Assembly (NCBI GenBank): GCA_014763615.1
Contig: JACXVB010000002.1
Location: 62,001 to 126,000, forward strand
Source: Sphingobacteriales bacterium
Lineage (GTDB): Bacteria; Bacteroidota; Bacteroidia; Sphingobacteriales; Sphingobacteriaceae
Direction of reading: 5' to 3'
Length of the DNA: 64,000 nt
The notes beneath the pieces are model-generated. The model did no database searches, was not told where the DNA came from, and saw nothing but the letters and a program-made list of their open reading frames with translations. A program made the translations under genes and the position numbers. Below are positions 46,201 through 54,738 of the stretch, one piece after another. The first letter of the stretch is position 1, and each line of letters opens with the position of its first letter.

Positions 46201-47674
46201 TGATGGGGTAAGTATCATTAATAGCATCATCGATGTTAAAAACCTAAATATTAAAGACCAGTTAGGGAATAATGCCGTAGTAAATGGAACGGTGGATATG
46301 AACAATCCAAGCAATCCAACCATGAACCTCACCATTGATGCGAATAATTTTATGGCATTAAATACCAACGCCAGAGACAATGAGCTATATTATGGAAAAG
46401 CGTTTAGCACCGGAATATTCAGATTTAATGGGCCCACAGACGCATTAGACATCAAAATTAAAGCTAAAACCGGAGCAGGAACGGTATTCACCATTCCACT
46501 TAACGGCGCCTCAACCGTTGGCACAAATGATTTTATAGTTTATGTAGCAAAAGACTCTACTCAAAATAAAAATGAGGAGAACTTCTTTAAAGGCTTAACT
46601 ATGGAGTTTGATTTATCCGTAGATGAAAACTCTCAAGCGAACATTTTAACAGAAGTTGGAAACTTAAGCGGACGTGGTAATGCCCAATTAAATCTTAAAA
46701 TCACTAGTCTTGGAGATTTCGAAATGAAGGGAGATTACATCATTAATGAGGGTCAATTTGATTTTACAGCTAATAATGTGATCAATAAAACTTTTGATAT
46801 GAGCAAAGGCGGAACCATTAGATGGACGGGCGATCCAAGCAATGCAGAAATTAATTTAAACGCAGTTTACGCTACCACCGCTGCTACGGCTCCGCTTTAT
46901 AGTGCCGCCGGTAGAACCATTAGTGATGATCGAAAAAATGAACGGGTATCCACACAGGCTAATCTTTATTTAAAAGGCTCTTTATTAAATCCTGATATTT
47001 CTTTTAGCTTAGAATTCCCTAATAATTCTGTTATCCAAACCGAGTTACAAGGCTACTTAAATGATAAAGATAACGAGGCACAACAGGTCATTAATTTAAT
47101 TGTGAGAAATAGTTTTAGCGGAAGCTCTTCATCTGGAATTGGCGGCTTAAACGATCAAACATTACTCGGTTCAGGTATCGAATTAGGGGTAAGTAAACTT
47201 AACACCATCATTTCTCAATCGTTAAACATCAAAAATCTTGATTTTAATGTTCGTTCCTTAAATGAATTTAATGTTGGACTTAATCTCTTTAAAAATCGTC
47301 TAAAAATCAGCACTAGCTTTGTCAATAATCAATATAGCACTAACAATCTGATAGGTTCAAACATCTTCAATTCCTCTTTAAACGATTTGACCCGAGATGC
47401 AGAACTCTCTTATTTAATTAACAAATCTGGAACATTTGTAGCTAAAGTTTTCCAAAGACCTGTAAATAAGGATGTTTTTAATTTGAGTAGTGATATTTAC
47501 AATAATGGAATAGGCTTAAGTTATACCAAAGAATATGATTCTTTTGGTGAGTTTTTAAAGCAGACTTTTGGCAGAAATCGAGATAAAAAGCAAGAGGAAA
47601 AGCCATTAACTTCTCCTCCGTTTAATCCGGTTTTTCCTGATGAAAAACAAAATAGCAAAAAGAAAGAAGATTAA
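43208..47674 (+). CDS. tamB: TamB-like (DUF490) inner-membrane/periplasmic protein, apparent ATT start
   Basis: About 1488 residues if translated from ATT at 43208. The only ATG (43283) would delete a membrane helix: from ATT the sequence reads [19 protein letters not shown] and on into [13 protein letters not shown], a typical TamB signal-anchor. Between the in-frame stop at 43193 and the ATG there is no ATG, GTG or TTG. A TAAGTTTA near-promoter word at 43187 also fits the ATT. The rest is a very long beta-rich domain and a DUF490-like end with INEGQFDF and QLNLKIT segments. TamB proteins form a hydrophobic groove between the membranes, used for outer-membrane assembly or lipid transport. 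It overlaps convergent ribBA by four bases. The ATG to ATT change could be a real rare start or a substitution. Confidence 0.85.
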   Translation: MKKLIKITLYSLIALLVLVGAVLVAMQFKPVQTWLAKKAAAYLSKELKADVGVKSLYLHPFRSLVLEGFYITDLQKDTLISTKKLSVKITDFSIFTLDGITLKNVDLENGKIYLKTYKDSTSNFQFILDKFISPDTTQTASSFKFALNDVTLHNIDFKYKNYLQKDTLMQGVNFDDIHVKHLSGNFKGIDINQHLFKAQINHLSLQEKSGFILNDLTADATVDTNQIVLKNLLLVTPKTKLTNYFTMKFKSFSDFNEVSSKVLMEGHFKNSKVNVKDIAFFVPDLADSKLSFTINGEVKGRVNSLKASNLTIKVGKATYLKGNFRIRGLPDIHNTFMELDFNEVYSNKTDVDYILEQATGNKSNQTPAIISKFGNINFSGQFTGLWNDFIAYGEFKTKLGLLKSDVNMKINKSGNSSYSGKLEAVDFNLGDLIDEPSLNRTSFKANLDGKGFNINTLSENLTAKVAYFDFNDYRYQNININGQINRQVFDGKLNINDDNILLDFNGKANLNPKLPQFNFEANVNCANLNKLHFTKDTIQLSANIKNNFSGNSLDNVQGNFMMKQIKITNTEKTFEMDSIYLLAQGIGADRTLALTSDIGDASIKGEYDLKTLPSAFKTIIKKYTPSYQTTIVTPKNQNFQFNIDLKNFDYISSLFIPKLKIPDRGAFNGKFDSQNNIANLNGYIKTLKYDGTTFNNLIIDENTSAKALEAVISLDKVEFSDGGLFVQNIIIQNTLKNDSLSFNVKLSDKNAVNQLDLYGLVKFGKDTLAQVSLLPSDVIIDNQIWKIKDQVRLKFDTSKTIIDNFELSHDQQLVAVNGAISASDADDLEIVVKNLDMISLSQLTKGFGVNLKGTMNGNANLSAILGTPNIQSDFTIDSLSYNKTKVGTLNIASTYNNQTDKVDVKASIFKNQLKTMDIKGEVDIKSETNNLNLDLLLERTELVIFEPFVSSFVSNLKGQVSSDLKVTGKFKNPQINGNLSLLNAGVKVNYLGTNYTINDGVSIINSIIDVKNLNIKDQLGNNAVVNGTVDMNNPSNPTMNLTIDANNFMALNTNARDNELYYGKAFSTGIFRFNGPTDALDIKIKAKTGAGTVFTIPLNGASTVGTNDFIVYVAKDSTQNKNEENFFKGLTMEFDLSVDENSQANILTEVGNLSGRGNAQLNLKITSLGDFEMKGDYIINEGQFDFTANNVINKTFDMSKGGTIRWTGDPSNAEINLNAVYATTAATAPLYSAAGRTISDDRKNERVSTQANLYLKGSLLNPDISFSLEFPNNSVIQTELQGYLNDKDNEAQQVINLIVRNSFSGSSSSGIGGLNDQTLLGSGIELGVSKLNTIISQSLNIKNLDFNVRSLNEFNVGLNLFKNRLKISTSFVNNQYSTNNLIGSNIFNSSLNDLTRDAELSYLINKSGTFVAKVFQRPVNKDVFNLSSDIYNNGIGLSYTKEYDSFGEFLKQTFGRNRDKKQEEKPLTSPPFNPVFPDEKQNSKKKED

Positions 47675-48879
47675 CCTTCTTTCATAATGGTATGCCCCAT
47701 TCTATCTCTTTTGGTTTTTAAATACAATTCATTGTGCTTGTTAGAAGCAATTTCAATAGGAACATTTTCTACTACTTCTAAGCCATAACCAATTAAACCT
47801 GCTCTTTTAGTAGGATTATTAGTCATTAAACGCATTTTCCTTACACCTAAACTTCTTAAAATTTGAGCACCTACACCATAATCGCGTTCATCCATTTTAA
47901 AGCCCAAAGCTAAGTTGGCATCCACGGTGTCCATGCCATTTTCTTGGAGATTATAAGATCTTAGCTTATTGATTAAACCAATACCTCTACCCTCTTGGTT
48001 CATGTAAATAATGATTCCTTTACCTTCCTTCTCAATCATTTCCATTGCCTTATGTAGCTGCGGACCACAATCACATCTACAAGAACCAAAAATATCCCCT
48101 GTAATGCAAGAACTATGAACCCTTACCAAAACAGGCTCTTGTTCTTCCCATGTACCTTTGATAAGGGCTATATGATTTTCGTTGGTATTGATTTGAGTAA
48201 AAGCAACCATCTCAAACTCTCCCCACTCGGTTGGTAATTTTACAGAAACTTCTTTCTTGATTAAAGATTCGATTCTTAGCTTATAAGAAATTAAATCTTC
48301 AATAGAAATAATCTTCATATCCCATTGTTTAGCCATTTTTTTGAGTTCAGGTAATCTAGCCATTTCACCTTGTTCATTCATGATTTCACAAATTACTCCG
48401 GCGGGTTCTAAGCCTGCAAGCACTGCCAAATCAATAGCCGCTTCGGTATGTCCTGCTCTTCTAATTACTCCGCCATTTTTAGCAATTAATGGAAATATAT
48501 GTCCCGGACGACCTAAATCCTCTGCCTTTATAGCTGGGTCTATCAAAGATAAAACTGTTTTAGAACGGTCTGAAGCAGAAATCCCCGTGGTGCAACCATG
48601 CCCAATTAAATCTACCGAAACCGTAAAGCTAGTTTCAAAAGTGGCCGTATTGTGTCCAACCATTAACTCTAAATCTAATTCGCTACATCTTTGTTGGGTT
48701 AGTGGTGCGCATATTAAACCTCGCCCATGTTTGGCCATAAAGTTGATCACTTCTGGCGTGGCATTTCTAGCAGCAGTTAAGAAATCGCCTTCATTCTCAC
48801 GATCTTCATCATCTACAACGATTATAATTTTGCCAGCTTTGATATCCTCAATAGCTTCCTCTATCGTATTTAACATCAT
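47671..48879 (-). CDS. ribBA: Bifunctional 3,4-dihydroxy-2-butanone-4-phosphate synthase/GTP cyclohydrolase II
   Basis: A 402-residue riboflavin-pathway fusion. The N-terminal RibB part (about 1-200) has [11 protein letters not shown] and [10 protein letters not shown]. The C-terminal RibA part (about 205-402) carries the zinc cysteines in [11 protein letters not shown] and the GTP-binding NQEGRGIGL. Both activities feed riboflavin synthesis from ribulose-5-phosphate and GTP. The first two codons are both ATG. Its leader (about 90 nt from a TAAATTTG promoter) holds two hairpins but no FMN riboswitch that I can recognise. It overlaps the TamB-like gene by four bases. Confidence 0.96.
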   Translation of the reverse strand: MMLNTIEEAIEDIKAGKIIIVVDDEDRENEGDFLTAARNATPEVINFMAKHGRGLICAPLTQQRCSELDLELMVGHNTATFETSFTVSVDLIGHGCTTGISASDRSKTVLSLIDPAIKAEDLGRPGHIFPLIAKNGGVIRRAGHTEAAIDLAVLAGLEPAGVICEIMNEQGEMARLPELKKMAKQWDMKIISIEDLISYKLRIESLIKKEVSVKLPTEWGEFEMVAFTQINTNENHIALIKGTWEEQEPVLVRVHSSCITGDIFGSCRCDCGPQLHKAMEMIEKEGKGIIIYMNQEGRGIGLINKLRSYNLQENGMDTVDANLALGFKMDERDYGVGAQILRSLGVRKMRLMTNNPTKRAGLIGYGLEVVENVPIEIASNKHNELYLKTKRDRMGHTIMKEG

Positions 48880-48899
48880 TTATTTTCTACTTTTGAATC

Positions 48900-48949
48900 T
48901 GTTTCAAATGAAACACCCAGCACAGTTAAAGGTTTATCACCTTGATAAA
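48900..48949 (-). promoter_or_regulatory. Structured leader of ribBA
   Basis: Two inverted repeats with seven-base arms: TTTATCA / TGATAAA (48933-48949) and TGTTTCA / TGAAACA (48900-48915), both just upstream of the ribBA start. An eight-codon ATG frame (48963-48937) overlaps the first. Confidence 0.35.
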
Positions 48950-48976
48950 GATTTAAATGGCATTCTGAAACGTGTG

Positions 48977-48984
48977 CAAATTTA
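48977..48984 (-). promoter_or_regulatory. -7 promoter element (TAAATTTG) of ribBA
   Basis: An exact TAnnTTTG match on the minus strand, about 98 bases before the ribBA start. The -33 box is not evident. Confidence 0.45.
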
Positions 48985-49079
48985 GTTAATTTATTAAAGG
49001 CTTAGGTTTTTTATAGGAAATGAATCCGTCAGTAAGGTGCAATAAAAAACGCTAAAAGGATTAAAATTTAAAGAATTTC

Positions 49080-50513
49080 CTATCCTAGTTTATTCTTTTT
49101 AAACAGTTTTTTGAAAAGATTCTTGTATAAATCAACATCAAATAGCGCAGAATCAATACTGGCTTTGTAAGTGAGGAATAACCCTACAGGAGTTAAAATA
49201 AATATCGCCATCCACATTCCTAAAATAGGAGACATGCTTCCTTGCTTTACAGACTTTTCTCCAACTGTACTGATAATATGATAGATCAGAAAAAAACCGA
49301 CAGAAATAACCACTGGCAAACCCAAACCACCTTTTCTAATAATGGCACCTAAAGGAGCTCCGATAAAAAATAGCACCAAACAAGAAACCGCTAATGTGAA
49401 TTTCTTATTGTACTCTACCAAATAACTTCGAATCACTTTGGTAAAATCATCAGATTGGGTTGCTACAGTTGAAATAGCTTGTTGAATGATTCTTGCATTC
49501 TCCCTTGCATTGGATAGAACTATTCCGCGTGAATCTTGCTTGATACCTGTAAAAATACCATCCTTATTAAAGTTTAAATCTTTAAGAACTTTAGATTGGT
49601 GATACTTCGAAGTCTGATAATAGATTTTAAAATAAGGTTTTACTGAATTGATAAGTGCATGCGCTATACTGTCATTCATGTGAGCTACTGAATCCCTTGA
49701 ATAAGCCAATTGCTTCAAATTCAACATCATGTAGTTGTTTTTGAATAAATTCTCATCCTCACGTTTAAAGTGAAAGCTCGATAAATCAAATTTTTGCTCA
49801 GTTTCTTTAAACTTAAATCTTGTGAATTCTTGACGTGGGTTATAAGTTCGCTGTCCTTGGCGTTCTTCATATCGGACACCATCTTTTAGTTTTAGAATCA
49901 GATAATTACCATCCTCCGTTTTATACATCTCCCCTTCTTTGGCCATCAAAACATTGGTATTTCCTAATCCGTTAGATTGATCATAAATCACAATATCTTT
50001 TAACAACTGCCCATCTTTCTCTTTCTTCTCCACTCGGATTGAATAACCTGGAATGCTATTGTTAAAAACACCTTCTTTAATTAAAAAAGCGGCTTTTTGC
50101 TCCCTTACATCATAGAGTAAAGAACCCATTTTGAGGTTAGCCACAGGAAGCATATAATCTGAAAAAAGAAAAGCGGAAATCCCCAATAAAGTAATGAGAA
50201 TAAACAAAGGAGCCATCGCTTTTTGCAAAGAAATACCAGCCGATTTAATGGCTACTAACTCATAGTTCTCGCCTAAATTCCCGAAGGTCATGATAGAGGA
50301 AAGCAAAATAGCCAAAGGTAAAGCCATAGCCACATTGGTAGCAGCAGCGTACATCAGCAATTGCAAAATCACGTACCACTCAAAACCTTTACCTATTAGA
50401 TCATCAATATATTTAAATAGGAAAAGCATCAAAAGCAGAAACATCACAATGAAAAATGTGACGATAAATGGTCTGATAAAGGCTTTTAAGATTAATAGGT
50501 GGATTTTTTTCAC
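49080..50513 (-). CDS. LptF/LptG-family LPS-export permease
   Basis: A 477-residue inner-membrane protein of the YjgP/YjgQ (LptF/LptG) family that, with LptB, extracts lipopolysaccharide and passes it to LptC. It has membrane spans near the N-terminus (LILKAFIRPFIVTFFIVMFLLLML split, about 8-30; further spans near 45-75 and 100-120), a beta-rich periplasmic domain (about 130-340) and three C-terminal spans (about 375-460). The start is GTG at 50513. Which of LptF or LptG it is cannot be told from a single gene. It follows a small START-like gene by about 19 bases. Confidence 0.9.
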   Translation of the reverse strand: MKKIHLLILKAFIRPFIVTFFIVMFLLLMLFLFKYIDDLIGKGFEWYVILQLLMYAAATNVAMALPLAILLSSIMTFGNLGENYELVAIKSAGISLQKAMAPLFILITLLGISAFLFSDYMLPVANLKMGSLLYDVREQKAAFLIKEGVFNNSIPGYSIRVEKKEKDGQLLKDIVIYDQSNGLGNTNVLMAKEGEMYKTEDGNYLILKLKDGVRYEERQGQRTYNPRQEFTRFKFKETEQKFDLSSFHFKREDENLFKNNYMMLNLKQLAYSRDSVAHMNDSIAHALINSVKPYFKIYYQTSKYHQSKVLKDLNFNKDGIFTGIKQDSRGIVLSNARENARIIQQAISTVATQSDDFTKVIRSYLVEYNKKFTLAVSCLVLFFIGAPLGAIIRKGGLGLPVVISVGFFLIYHIISTVGEKSVKQGSMSPILGMWMAIFILTPVGLFLTYKASIDSALFDVDLYKNLFKKLFKKNKLG

Positions 50514-50532
50514 ACTGCAAATCTAGGAAAAA

Positions 50533-50916
50533 TCAAGCTCCAATTACACTCAGCAGCTCATCAATTTGAATATTCCAAATCGCTTGACGGTCTTTTAAAT
50601 TTTCCGGAAGAGCGAAATCTGTCACTACTAAGGCTACATCATTAGTTAATTCGTCTTTAACGATTTCTAATTCAAAAAAGGTATAAGGCTCATCATCTAA
50701 CCAGTGAAATTTTACAGATTTATTTTCTTTGAAAGATAGTAGCTTCGCTTTTTGCTCTTCTCCATCATCCCAAATAAAAGTGTAAACATGATCTTTAATA
50801 TGAACATCGTCTGAAAACCACTGAGCTAATCCGTTAGGTTCACTAATAAAACTGTACAGTATCTTGGAAGATGATTTGATTTCGTATTCTAAAATGAATT
50901 TTACCTTTTCAGCCAT
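50533..50916 (-). CDS. START-like (SRPBCC) domain protein
   Basis: A 127-residue protein from the ATG at 50916 (a TTG at 50943 would add nine residues). The sequence, MAEKVKFILEYEIKSS and the SEPNGLAQWFSDDV block, then KFHWLDDEPYTFFELEI, fits a helix-grip START-like fold as in AHSA1/SRPBCC proteins that bind small hydrophobic ligands. No catalytic residues are defined. It lies about 19 bases upstream of the LptF/G permease gene, suggesting cotranscription, but a connection with LPS export is not known. Confidence 0.8.
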   Translation of the reverse strand: MAEKVKFILEYEIKSSSKILYSFISEPNGLAQWFSDDVHIKDHVYTFIWDDGEEQKAKLLSFKENKSVKFHWLDDEPYTFFELEIVKDELTNDVALVVTDFALPENLKDRQAIWNIQIDELLSVIGA

Positions 50917-50996
50917 TTTGTAGTTTATAAAGAGCGAGTGCAAAGATGCACATTTATTTTTTTTACATTCTTTTTCTAAAGGAAAGTAATTTCATC

Positions 50997-51004
50997 TATA
51001 TTTG
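50997..51004 (+). promoter_or_regulatory. -7 promoter element (TATATTTG) of tRNA-Met
   Basis: An exact TAnnTTTG match 26 bases before the tRNA. The expected -33 box at about 19 bases upstream is not clear. Confidence 0.5.
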
Positions 51005-51030
51005 CAACTCAAATTTTTAACCATATGCCC

Positions 51031-51104
51031 GGCGGGGTAGCTCAGATGGTTAGAGCGCAGGATTCATAACCCTGAGGTCGGCAGTTCGATCCTGCTCCCC
51101 GCTA
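51031..51104 (+). tRNA. tRNA-Met (CAT anticodon)
   Basis: A 74-base cloverleaf: acceptor GGCGGGG/CCCCGCT (the first pair is G-T), D-arm GCTC...GAGC, anticodon loop TTCATAA with CAT at 51065-51067, variable loop AGGTC, T-arm GGCAG TTCGATC CTGCT. The anticodon stem CAGGA/CCCTG has an A-C mismatch next to the loop. It lacks the GGG/CCC anticodon-stem pairs of initiator tRNA, so an elongator Met is most likely. A CAT tRNA may instead be the lysidine-modified tRNA-Ile2; this cannot be excluded by eye. CCA is not encoded. Confidence 0.93.
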
Positions 51105-51112
51105 CTAAAACT

Positions 51113-51143
51113 AAAAGCCCTCTGAAAAACAGAGGGCTTTTTT
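51113..51143 (+). terminator. Terminator after tRNA-Met
   Basis: A 12-base-pair stem AAAAGCCCTCTG / CAGAGGGCTTTT closes on five A and ends in a T run, nine bases after the tRNA. Confidence 0.9.
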
Positions 51144-51160
51144 GATTGATCCCTTTTTTA

Positions 51161-51241
51161 TTATTGAGCAATCTCAATAACTTTATCATAAATTTCATTT
51201 TACTCAATACATTGAGTAATTTTACTCAATGTATTGAGTAA
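51161..51241 (+). promoter_or_regulatory. Three related palindromes (CTCAAT/ATTGAG half-sites) before the AAA/DUF4143 gene
   Basis: Three palindromic sites share the CTCAAT/ATTGAG half-site: TTATTGAG-CAAT-CTCAATAA (51161-51180), TTACTCAATACATTGAGTAA (51200-51219) and TTACTCAATGTATTGAGTAA (51222-51241). The last two are reverse complements of each other and their centres are 22 bases apart, close to two helical turns. The third ends 10 bases before the ATG of the next gene. This is a strong operator-like pattern for a dimeric regulator acting on that gene. No regulator gene lies next to it. Confidence 0.65.
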
Positions 51242-51251
51242 TTTGTAAAAC

Positions 51252-52436
51252 ATGTTCCAAAGAGCTTATTTAGAGAAACTTACAACAAGAATAAACGAAC
51301 CAAGAAAGTTCATTCAAGTGTTAATGGGACCTCGCCAAGTGGGTAAAACCACTTTGATACAACAATTAATTGCTCAAACTCAATTAGCCCATATTTTTGA
51401 ATCGGCGGATGCTGTAGCAGCATCAGACCAAGTGTGGATTGCTATTTTATGGGAAAAAGCCCGATTACAATTTTCTAATTCTGATAAAAAGGAATTCTTA
51501 TTAATTATAGATGAAATCCAAAAAATTGATAACTGGAGTGAAATCATCAAAAAATTATGGGATGAGGACACTAAAGACAATATCAACCTAAAAGTAATCC
51601 TTTTAGGTTCATCCAGATTATTACTGCAACAAGGATTAACAGAATCTTTGGCAGGTAGATTTGAAAGTACTTACATCTCGCATTGGAGCTTTTCTGAAAT
51701 GGAAGCAGCATTTGGGTTTACACCTGAACAATATGTTTGGTTTGGTGCTTATCCTGGCTCTGTATCTTTAATTAACGATGAAGAACGATGGAAAAATTAT
51801 GTGAATAATTCCCTGATTGAAACTAGCATATCTAAAGACATTTTAATGCTGACAAGGATAGATAAACCAGCATTAATGAAGCGTTTGTTTGAATTAGGGT
51901 GTTCGTATTCTGGCCAGATATTATCCTATACCAAAGTATTGGGGCAATTACAGGATGCCGGAAACACAACCACTTTATCCAATTATCTGGAATTATTAGA
52001 TACTGCGGGCTTATTAGCAGGAATAGAAAAATATGCGGCAGATATTATCAGAAAAAGATCGTCTAGCCCAAAATTTCAGGTACATAATAACGCTTTGATA
52101 AGCTCGCAAAGAAATGAGTTTTTTGATGAGATTTTTAATAAAAAAGAAGAATGGGGACGAATGGTAGAATCAGCCATAGGTAGCCATTTGGTAAACTCTG
52201 GTTTAACCCATCATTTTAACGTTTACTACTGGCGACACCGTAATGATGAAGTAGATTACGTATTGGAAAAAAGAGGGAAATTAATTGCTCTTGAAGTAAA
52301 AAGTAATGATAAAAATTCACTTTCAGGGCTAAATGCATTTAAAAAGAGCTTTAATCCTGATAAAACGCTATTAATTGGAGATAAAGGAATTTCATGGCAA
52401 GAGTTTTTAAAGATTGATCCAAATCAACTTTTCTAA
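51252..52436 (+). CDS. AAA+ ATPase with C-terminal DUF4143 domain
   Basis: A 394-residue P-loop ATPase of the AAA_14 group joined to DUF4143. Walker A is GPRQVGKTT (about 26-34), Walker B LLIIDEIQK (about 83-91), and a sensor-like GSSRLLLQQG follows. The DUF4143 part (about 170-390) ends with NDEVDYVLEKRG and LIALEVKS, a D...ExK arrangement like a PD-(D/E)XK nuclease fold. Cellular role and target are not established for the family. It is a single gene beside tRNA-Met, preceded by three CTCAAT palindromes. It is a likely accessory gene: the family is scattered among genomes, and it sits between a tRNA and ispG. Confidence 0.9.
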   Translation: MFQRAYLEKLTTRINEPRKFIQVLMGPRQVGKTTLIQQLIAQTQLAHIFESADAVAASDQVWIAILWEKARLQFSNSDKKEFLLIIDEIQKIDNWSEIIKKLWDEDTKDNINLKVILLGSSRLLLQQGLTESLAGRFESTYISHWSFSEMEAAFGFTPEQYVWFGAYPGSVSLINDEERWKNYVNNSLIETSISKDILMLTRIDKPALMKRLFELGCSYSGQILSYTKVLGQLQDAGNTTTLSNYLELLDTAGLLAGIEKYAADIIRKRSSSPKFQVHNNALISSQRNEFFDEIFNKKEEWGRMVESAIGSHLVNSGLTHHFNVYYWRHRNDEVDYVLEKRGKLIALEVKSNDKNSLSGLNAFKKSFNPDKTLLIGDKGISWQEFLKIDPNQLF

Positions 52437-52509
52437 TATTTGGTTTATCAAATTTTAAAATTTTAAAAGGAAAACCACTATTCCAAAATCTTACTCCCTA
52501 AATCTAAAA

Positions 52510-54501
52510 TCAGATTTCTTTTTCTACCCAATTTCCATCCTCACGGATAATTTCAATTAAATCATCCAACGCATTATCAGAACTTACATTCTTCTTTACC
52601 ACTTCTTTACCTCGGTATAAGGTAATCTTACCCGGACCAGTTCCTACGTAGCCATAATCGGCATCAGCCATTTCGCCAGGACCATTCACAATACAACCCA
52701 TAATACCAATCTTGATGCCTTTTAAATGGTCTGTTCTACTCCGAATCATTTGTGTGGTTTCTTGCAGATCAAACAGCGTCCTACCACAACTTGGACAGCT
52801 GATGTATTCGGTTTTAGAAATCCGCGAACGCGTAGCTTGTAAAATTCCGAAAGAAGTAGAAACTCTGAATTTTGTTGAAACTTGTGGTGCATCCATCCAA
52901 ATCCCATCTCCAAAACCATCTAATAGTAATGCGCCTAAATCAGTAGCAGCATACAATTGAGCTTTCAATTCTTTCTGTTCTTGAGTTTCCGAAGCTTCGA
53001 AATGATAAGAACGCTTAATGATGACTGGAGTATCAATTCCTAAATTCATCAACTTAAAAAAGAAAGCTCTTTGATCCATCATACCGTATTCGGCATGGGT
53101 TTCTAACACAAAAACCAAAGTCTTATCAAAAGGGATAGCCGCAAAATCATCTCTCTCTAGATCTTCATGTTTTACCCGAACTAAGTTTAAAGAAGCATCT
53201 CTTTGGCTTGCGCCGATGTATTCTTTTAAGGTGTATAATGGATGACAGTTGGTCTTGCTTTTTAAGTTTAACCAAGTGGAATAGTTGTATAACTGCTTCA
53301 AATTTCCAGGGAAATTGAATGAAGGTAATCCATCACCCAGATAGGCAAAATCAATAGACTGATCACCCATATTATATTTATCTAAGATTGAAGAATAAAT
53401 ATATCCGGCAGCAGCCAAAATATTGGCATCTTTCAAATTTTGATCAGACAAATCTAAAATCACTCTTGGAACTTGATGTCCGCCAATAAAGGTATTGAGC
53501 TCCGCCGATGCTCTTTTTTGATAAGCATAAGGAGAGTAATTTTCGGGTAAATCAAAATCAGCTTCTGCTAAATCGCTTTCTGCAACCTGAGTCCTCTTTT
53601 CATAGCGTTGGGCTAAGGCCTGTGCTACTGGGATTTCATATTCAGGTTCTTCTGTTAAAGAAACGCGAATGGTATCGCCTAAACCATCTTCTAATAAAGT
53701 TCCTATTCCAACGGCCGATTTAATCCGACCATCTTCTCCATCACCAGCCTCAGTTACCCCTAAATGCAAAGGATAATTCATGCCTTCGGCAACCATCGTT
53801 TTTACCAGCAAACGATAAGCTTGCACCATCACTTGTGGATTACTCGACTTCATCGAAATCACCAACTCATGATAATCCATTTCATGGCAAATACGAATAA
53901 ACTCCATAGCAGATTCAACCATCCCTTTTGGCGTATCTCCGTACCAACTCATAATCCTGTCTGACAATGAACCATGATTGGTGCCAATCCGCATGGCTGT
54001 TCCATTTGCCTTGCAAATCTCTACTAAAGGAGCGAATTTCTTTTTAATCCTCGCCAATTCTTGTGCATAAGCCTCTGGGGTATAATTGATTTCTTCAAAC
54101 TTCTTTTTATCAGCATAATTACCCGGATTTACCCTCACCTTTTCTACAATTTTAGCCGCTAACTCGGCTGCATTAGGTGTAAAATGGATATCGGCAACTA
54201 AAGGCGTATGGTAACCACGAGCAGCTAAACCTTTCTTTATTTCAGCTAAATTTTGTGCTTCTTTAATACTGGGAGCGGTAATCCGCACATACTCGCAACC
54301 TGCATCAATCATCCGAATACTTTGTTCAATAGAGGCTTCTGTATCCATGGTGAAAGCCGTGGTCATACTTTGGATGCGAATAGGTTGCTCGCCTCCCATC
54401 GGAACAGCACCGATATGGACTTCACGAGTTTTAAATCTCGAATATTGAATAATAGAATTACAGTAATCTCCTTTTAAAGCTTTTGTTGCTTCAGCTTCCA
54501 T
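52510..54501 (-). CDS. ispG: 4-hydroxy-3-methylbut-2-enyl diphosphate synthase, long form
   Basis: A 663-residue iron-sulfur enzyme (GcpE) of the MEP isoprenoid pathway that makes HMBPP from MEcPP. The N-terminal TIM barrel begins near 15 (TREVHIGAVPMGGEQPIRIQSMT in pieces) and the C-terminal [4Fe-4S] domain has the cysteines SCPSCG and GCIVNGPGE. Length is greater than the short bacterial form (about 370) because of an insertion in the middle (about 310-570), as in plant and Bacteroidota enzymes. It is a single gene with a promoter-like TATTTTTG just upstream. Confidence 0.96.
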   Translation of the reverse strand: MEAEATKALKGDYCNSIIQYSRFKTREVHIGAVPMGGEQPIRIQSMTTAFTMDTEASIEQSIRMIDAGCEYVRITAPSIKEAQNLAEIKKGLAARGYHTPLVADIHFTPNAAELAAKIVEKVRVNPGNYADKKKFEEINYTPEAYAQELARIKKKFAPLVEICKANGTAMRIGTNHGSLSDRIMSWYGDTPKGMVESAMEFIRICHEMDYHELVISMKSSNPQVMVQAYRLLVKTMVAEGMNYPLHLGVTEAGDGEDGRIKSAVGIGTLLEDGLGDTIRVSLTEEPEYEIPVAQALAQRYEKRTQVAESDLAEADFDLPENYSPYAYQKRASAELNTFIGGHQVPRVILDLSDQNLKDANILAAAGYIYSSILDKYNMGDQSIDFAYLGDGLPSFNFPGNLKQLYNYSTWLNLKSKTNCHPLYTLKEYIGASQRDASLNLVRVKHEDLERDDFAAIPFDKTLVFVLETHAEYGMMDQRAFFFKLMNLGIDTPVIIKRSYHFEASETQEQKELKAQLYAATDLGALLLDGFGDGIWMDAPQVSTKFRVSTSFGILQATRSRISKTEYISCPSCGRTLFDLQETTQMIRSRTDHLKGIKIGIMGCIVNGPGEMADADYGYVGTGPGKITLYRGKEVVKKNVSSDNALDDLIEIIREDGNWVEKEI

Positions 54502-54518
54502 GTATATGTGATTTTGCT

Positions 54519-54526
54519 CAAAAATA
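54519..54526 (-). promoter_or_regulatory. -7 promoter element (TATTTTTG) of ispG
   Basis: An exact TAnnTTTG match on the minus strand, 17 bases before the ispG ATG at 54501. No clear -33 box. Confidence 0.45.
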
Positions 54527-54738
54527 CGGGTTTTAGATGAAATAGTTTTGGATGAAAATTGTTTGATACCGCATCTGAAATTTTAACCTAAATATTCATT
54601 AAGGGTTAATTTGTTGTTTTTGAAAAACGTCATCTATATCTATATATTAACCAACATTAGGCTTAATCACCACGCTTCTTTTCCAAATTAAAGCTTTCTT
54701 TTTATCTTGTACGTCTAAATATTTTAAAAAACACCATC

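Noticed and set aside
48341-48985. A 214-codon open frame on the plus strand
   Set aside because: It lies wholly opposite the well-supported ribBA gene and its leader, has low-complexity composition and no recognisable family, so it is a shadow frame.
48880-49079. FMN (RFN) riboswitch upstream of ribBA
   Set aside because: The conserved RFN blocks could not be found; only two simple hairpins are present.
50941-52510. Possible integration element at tRNA-Met
   Set aside because: No repeat of the tRNA 3' end was found before or after the AAA/DUF4143 gene, and there is no integrase, so there is no evidence for an att-based island.
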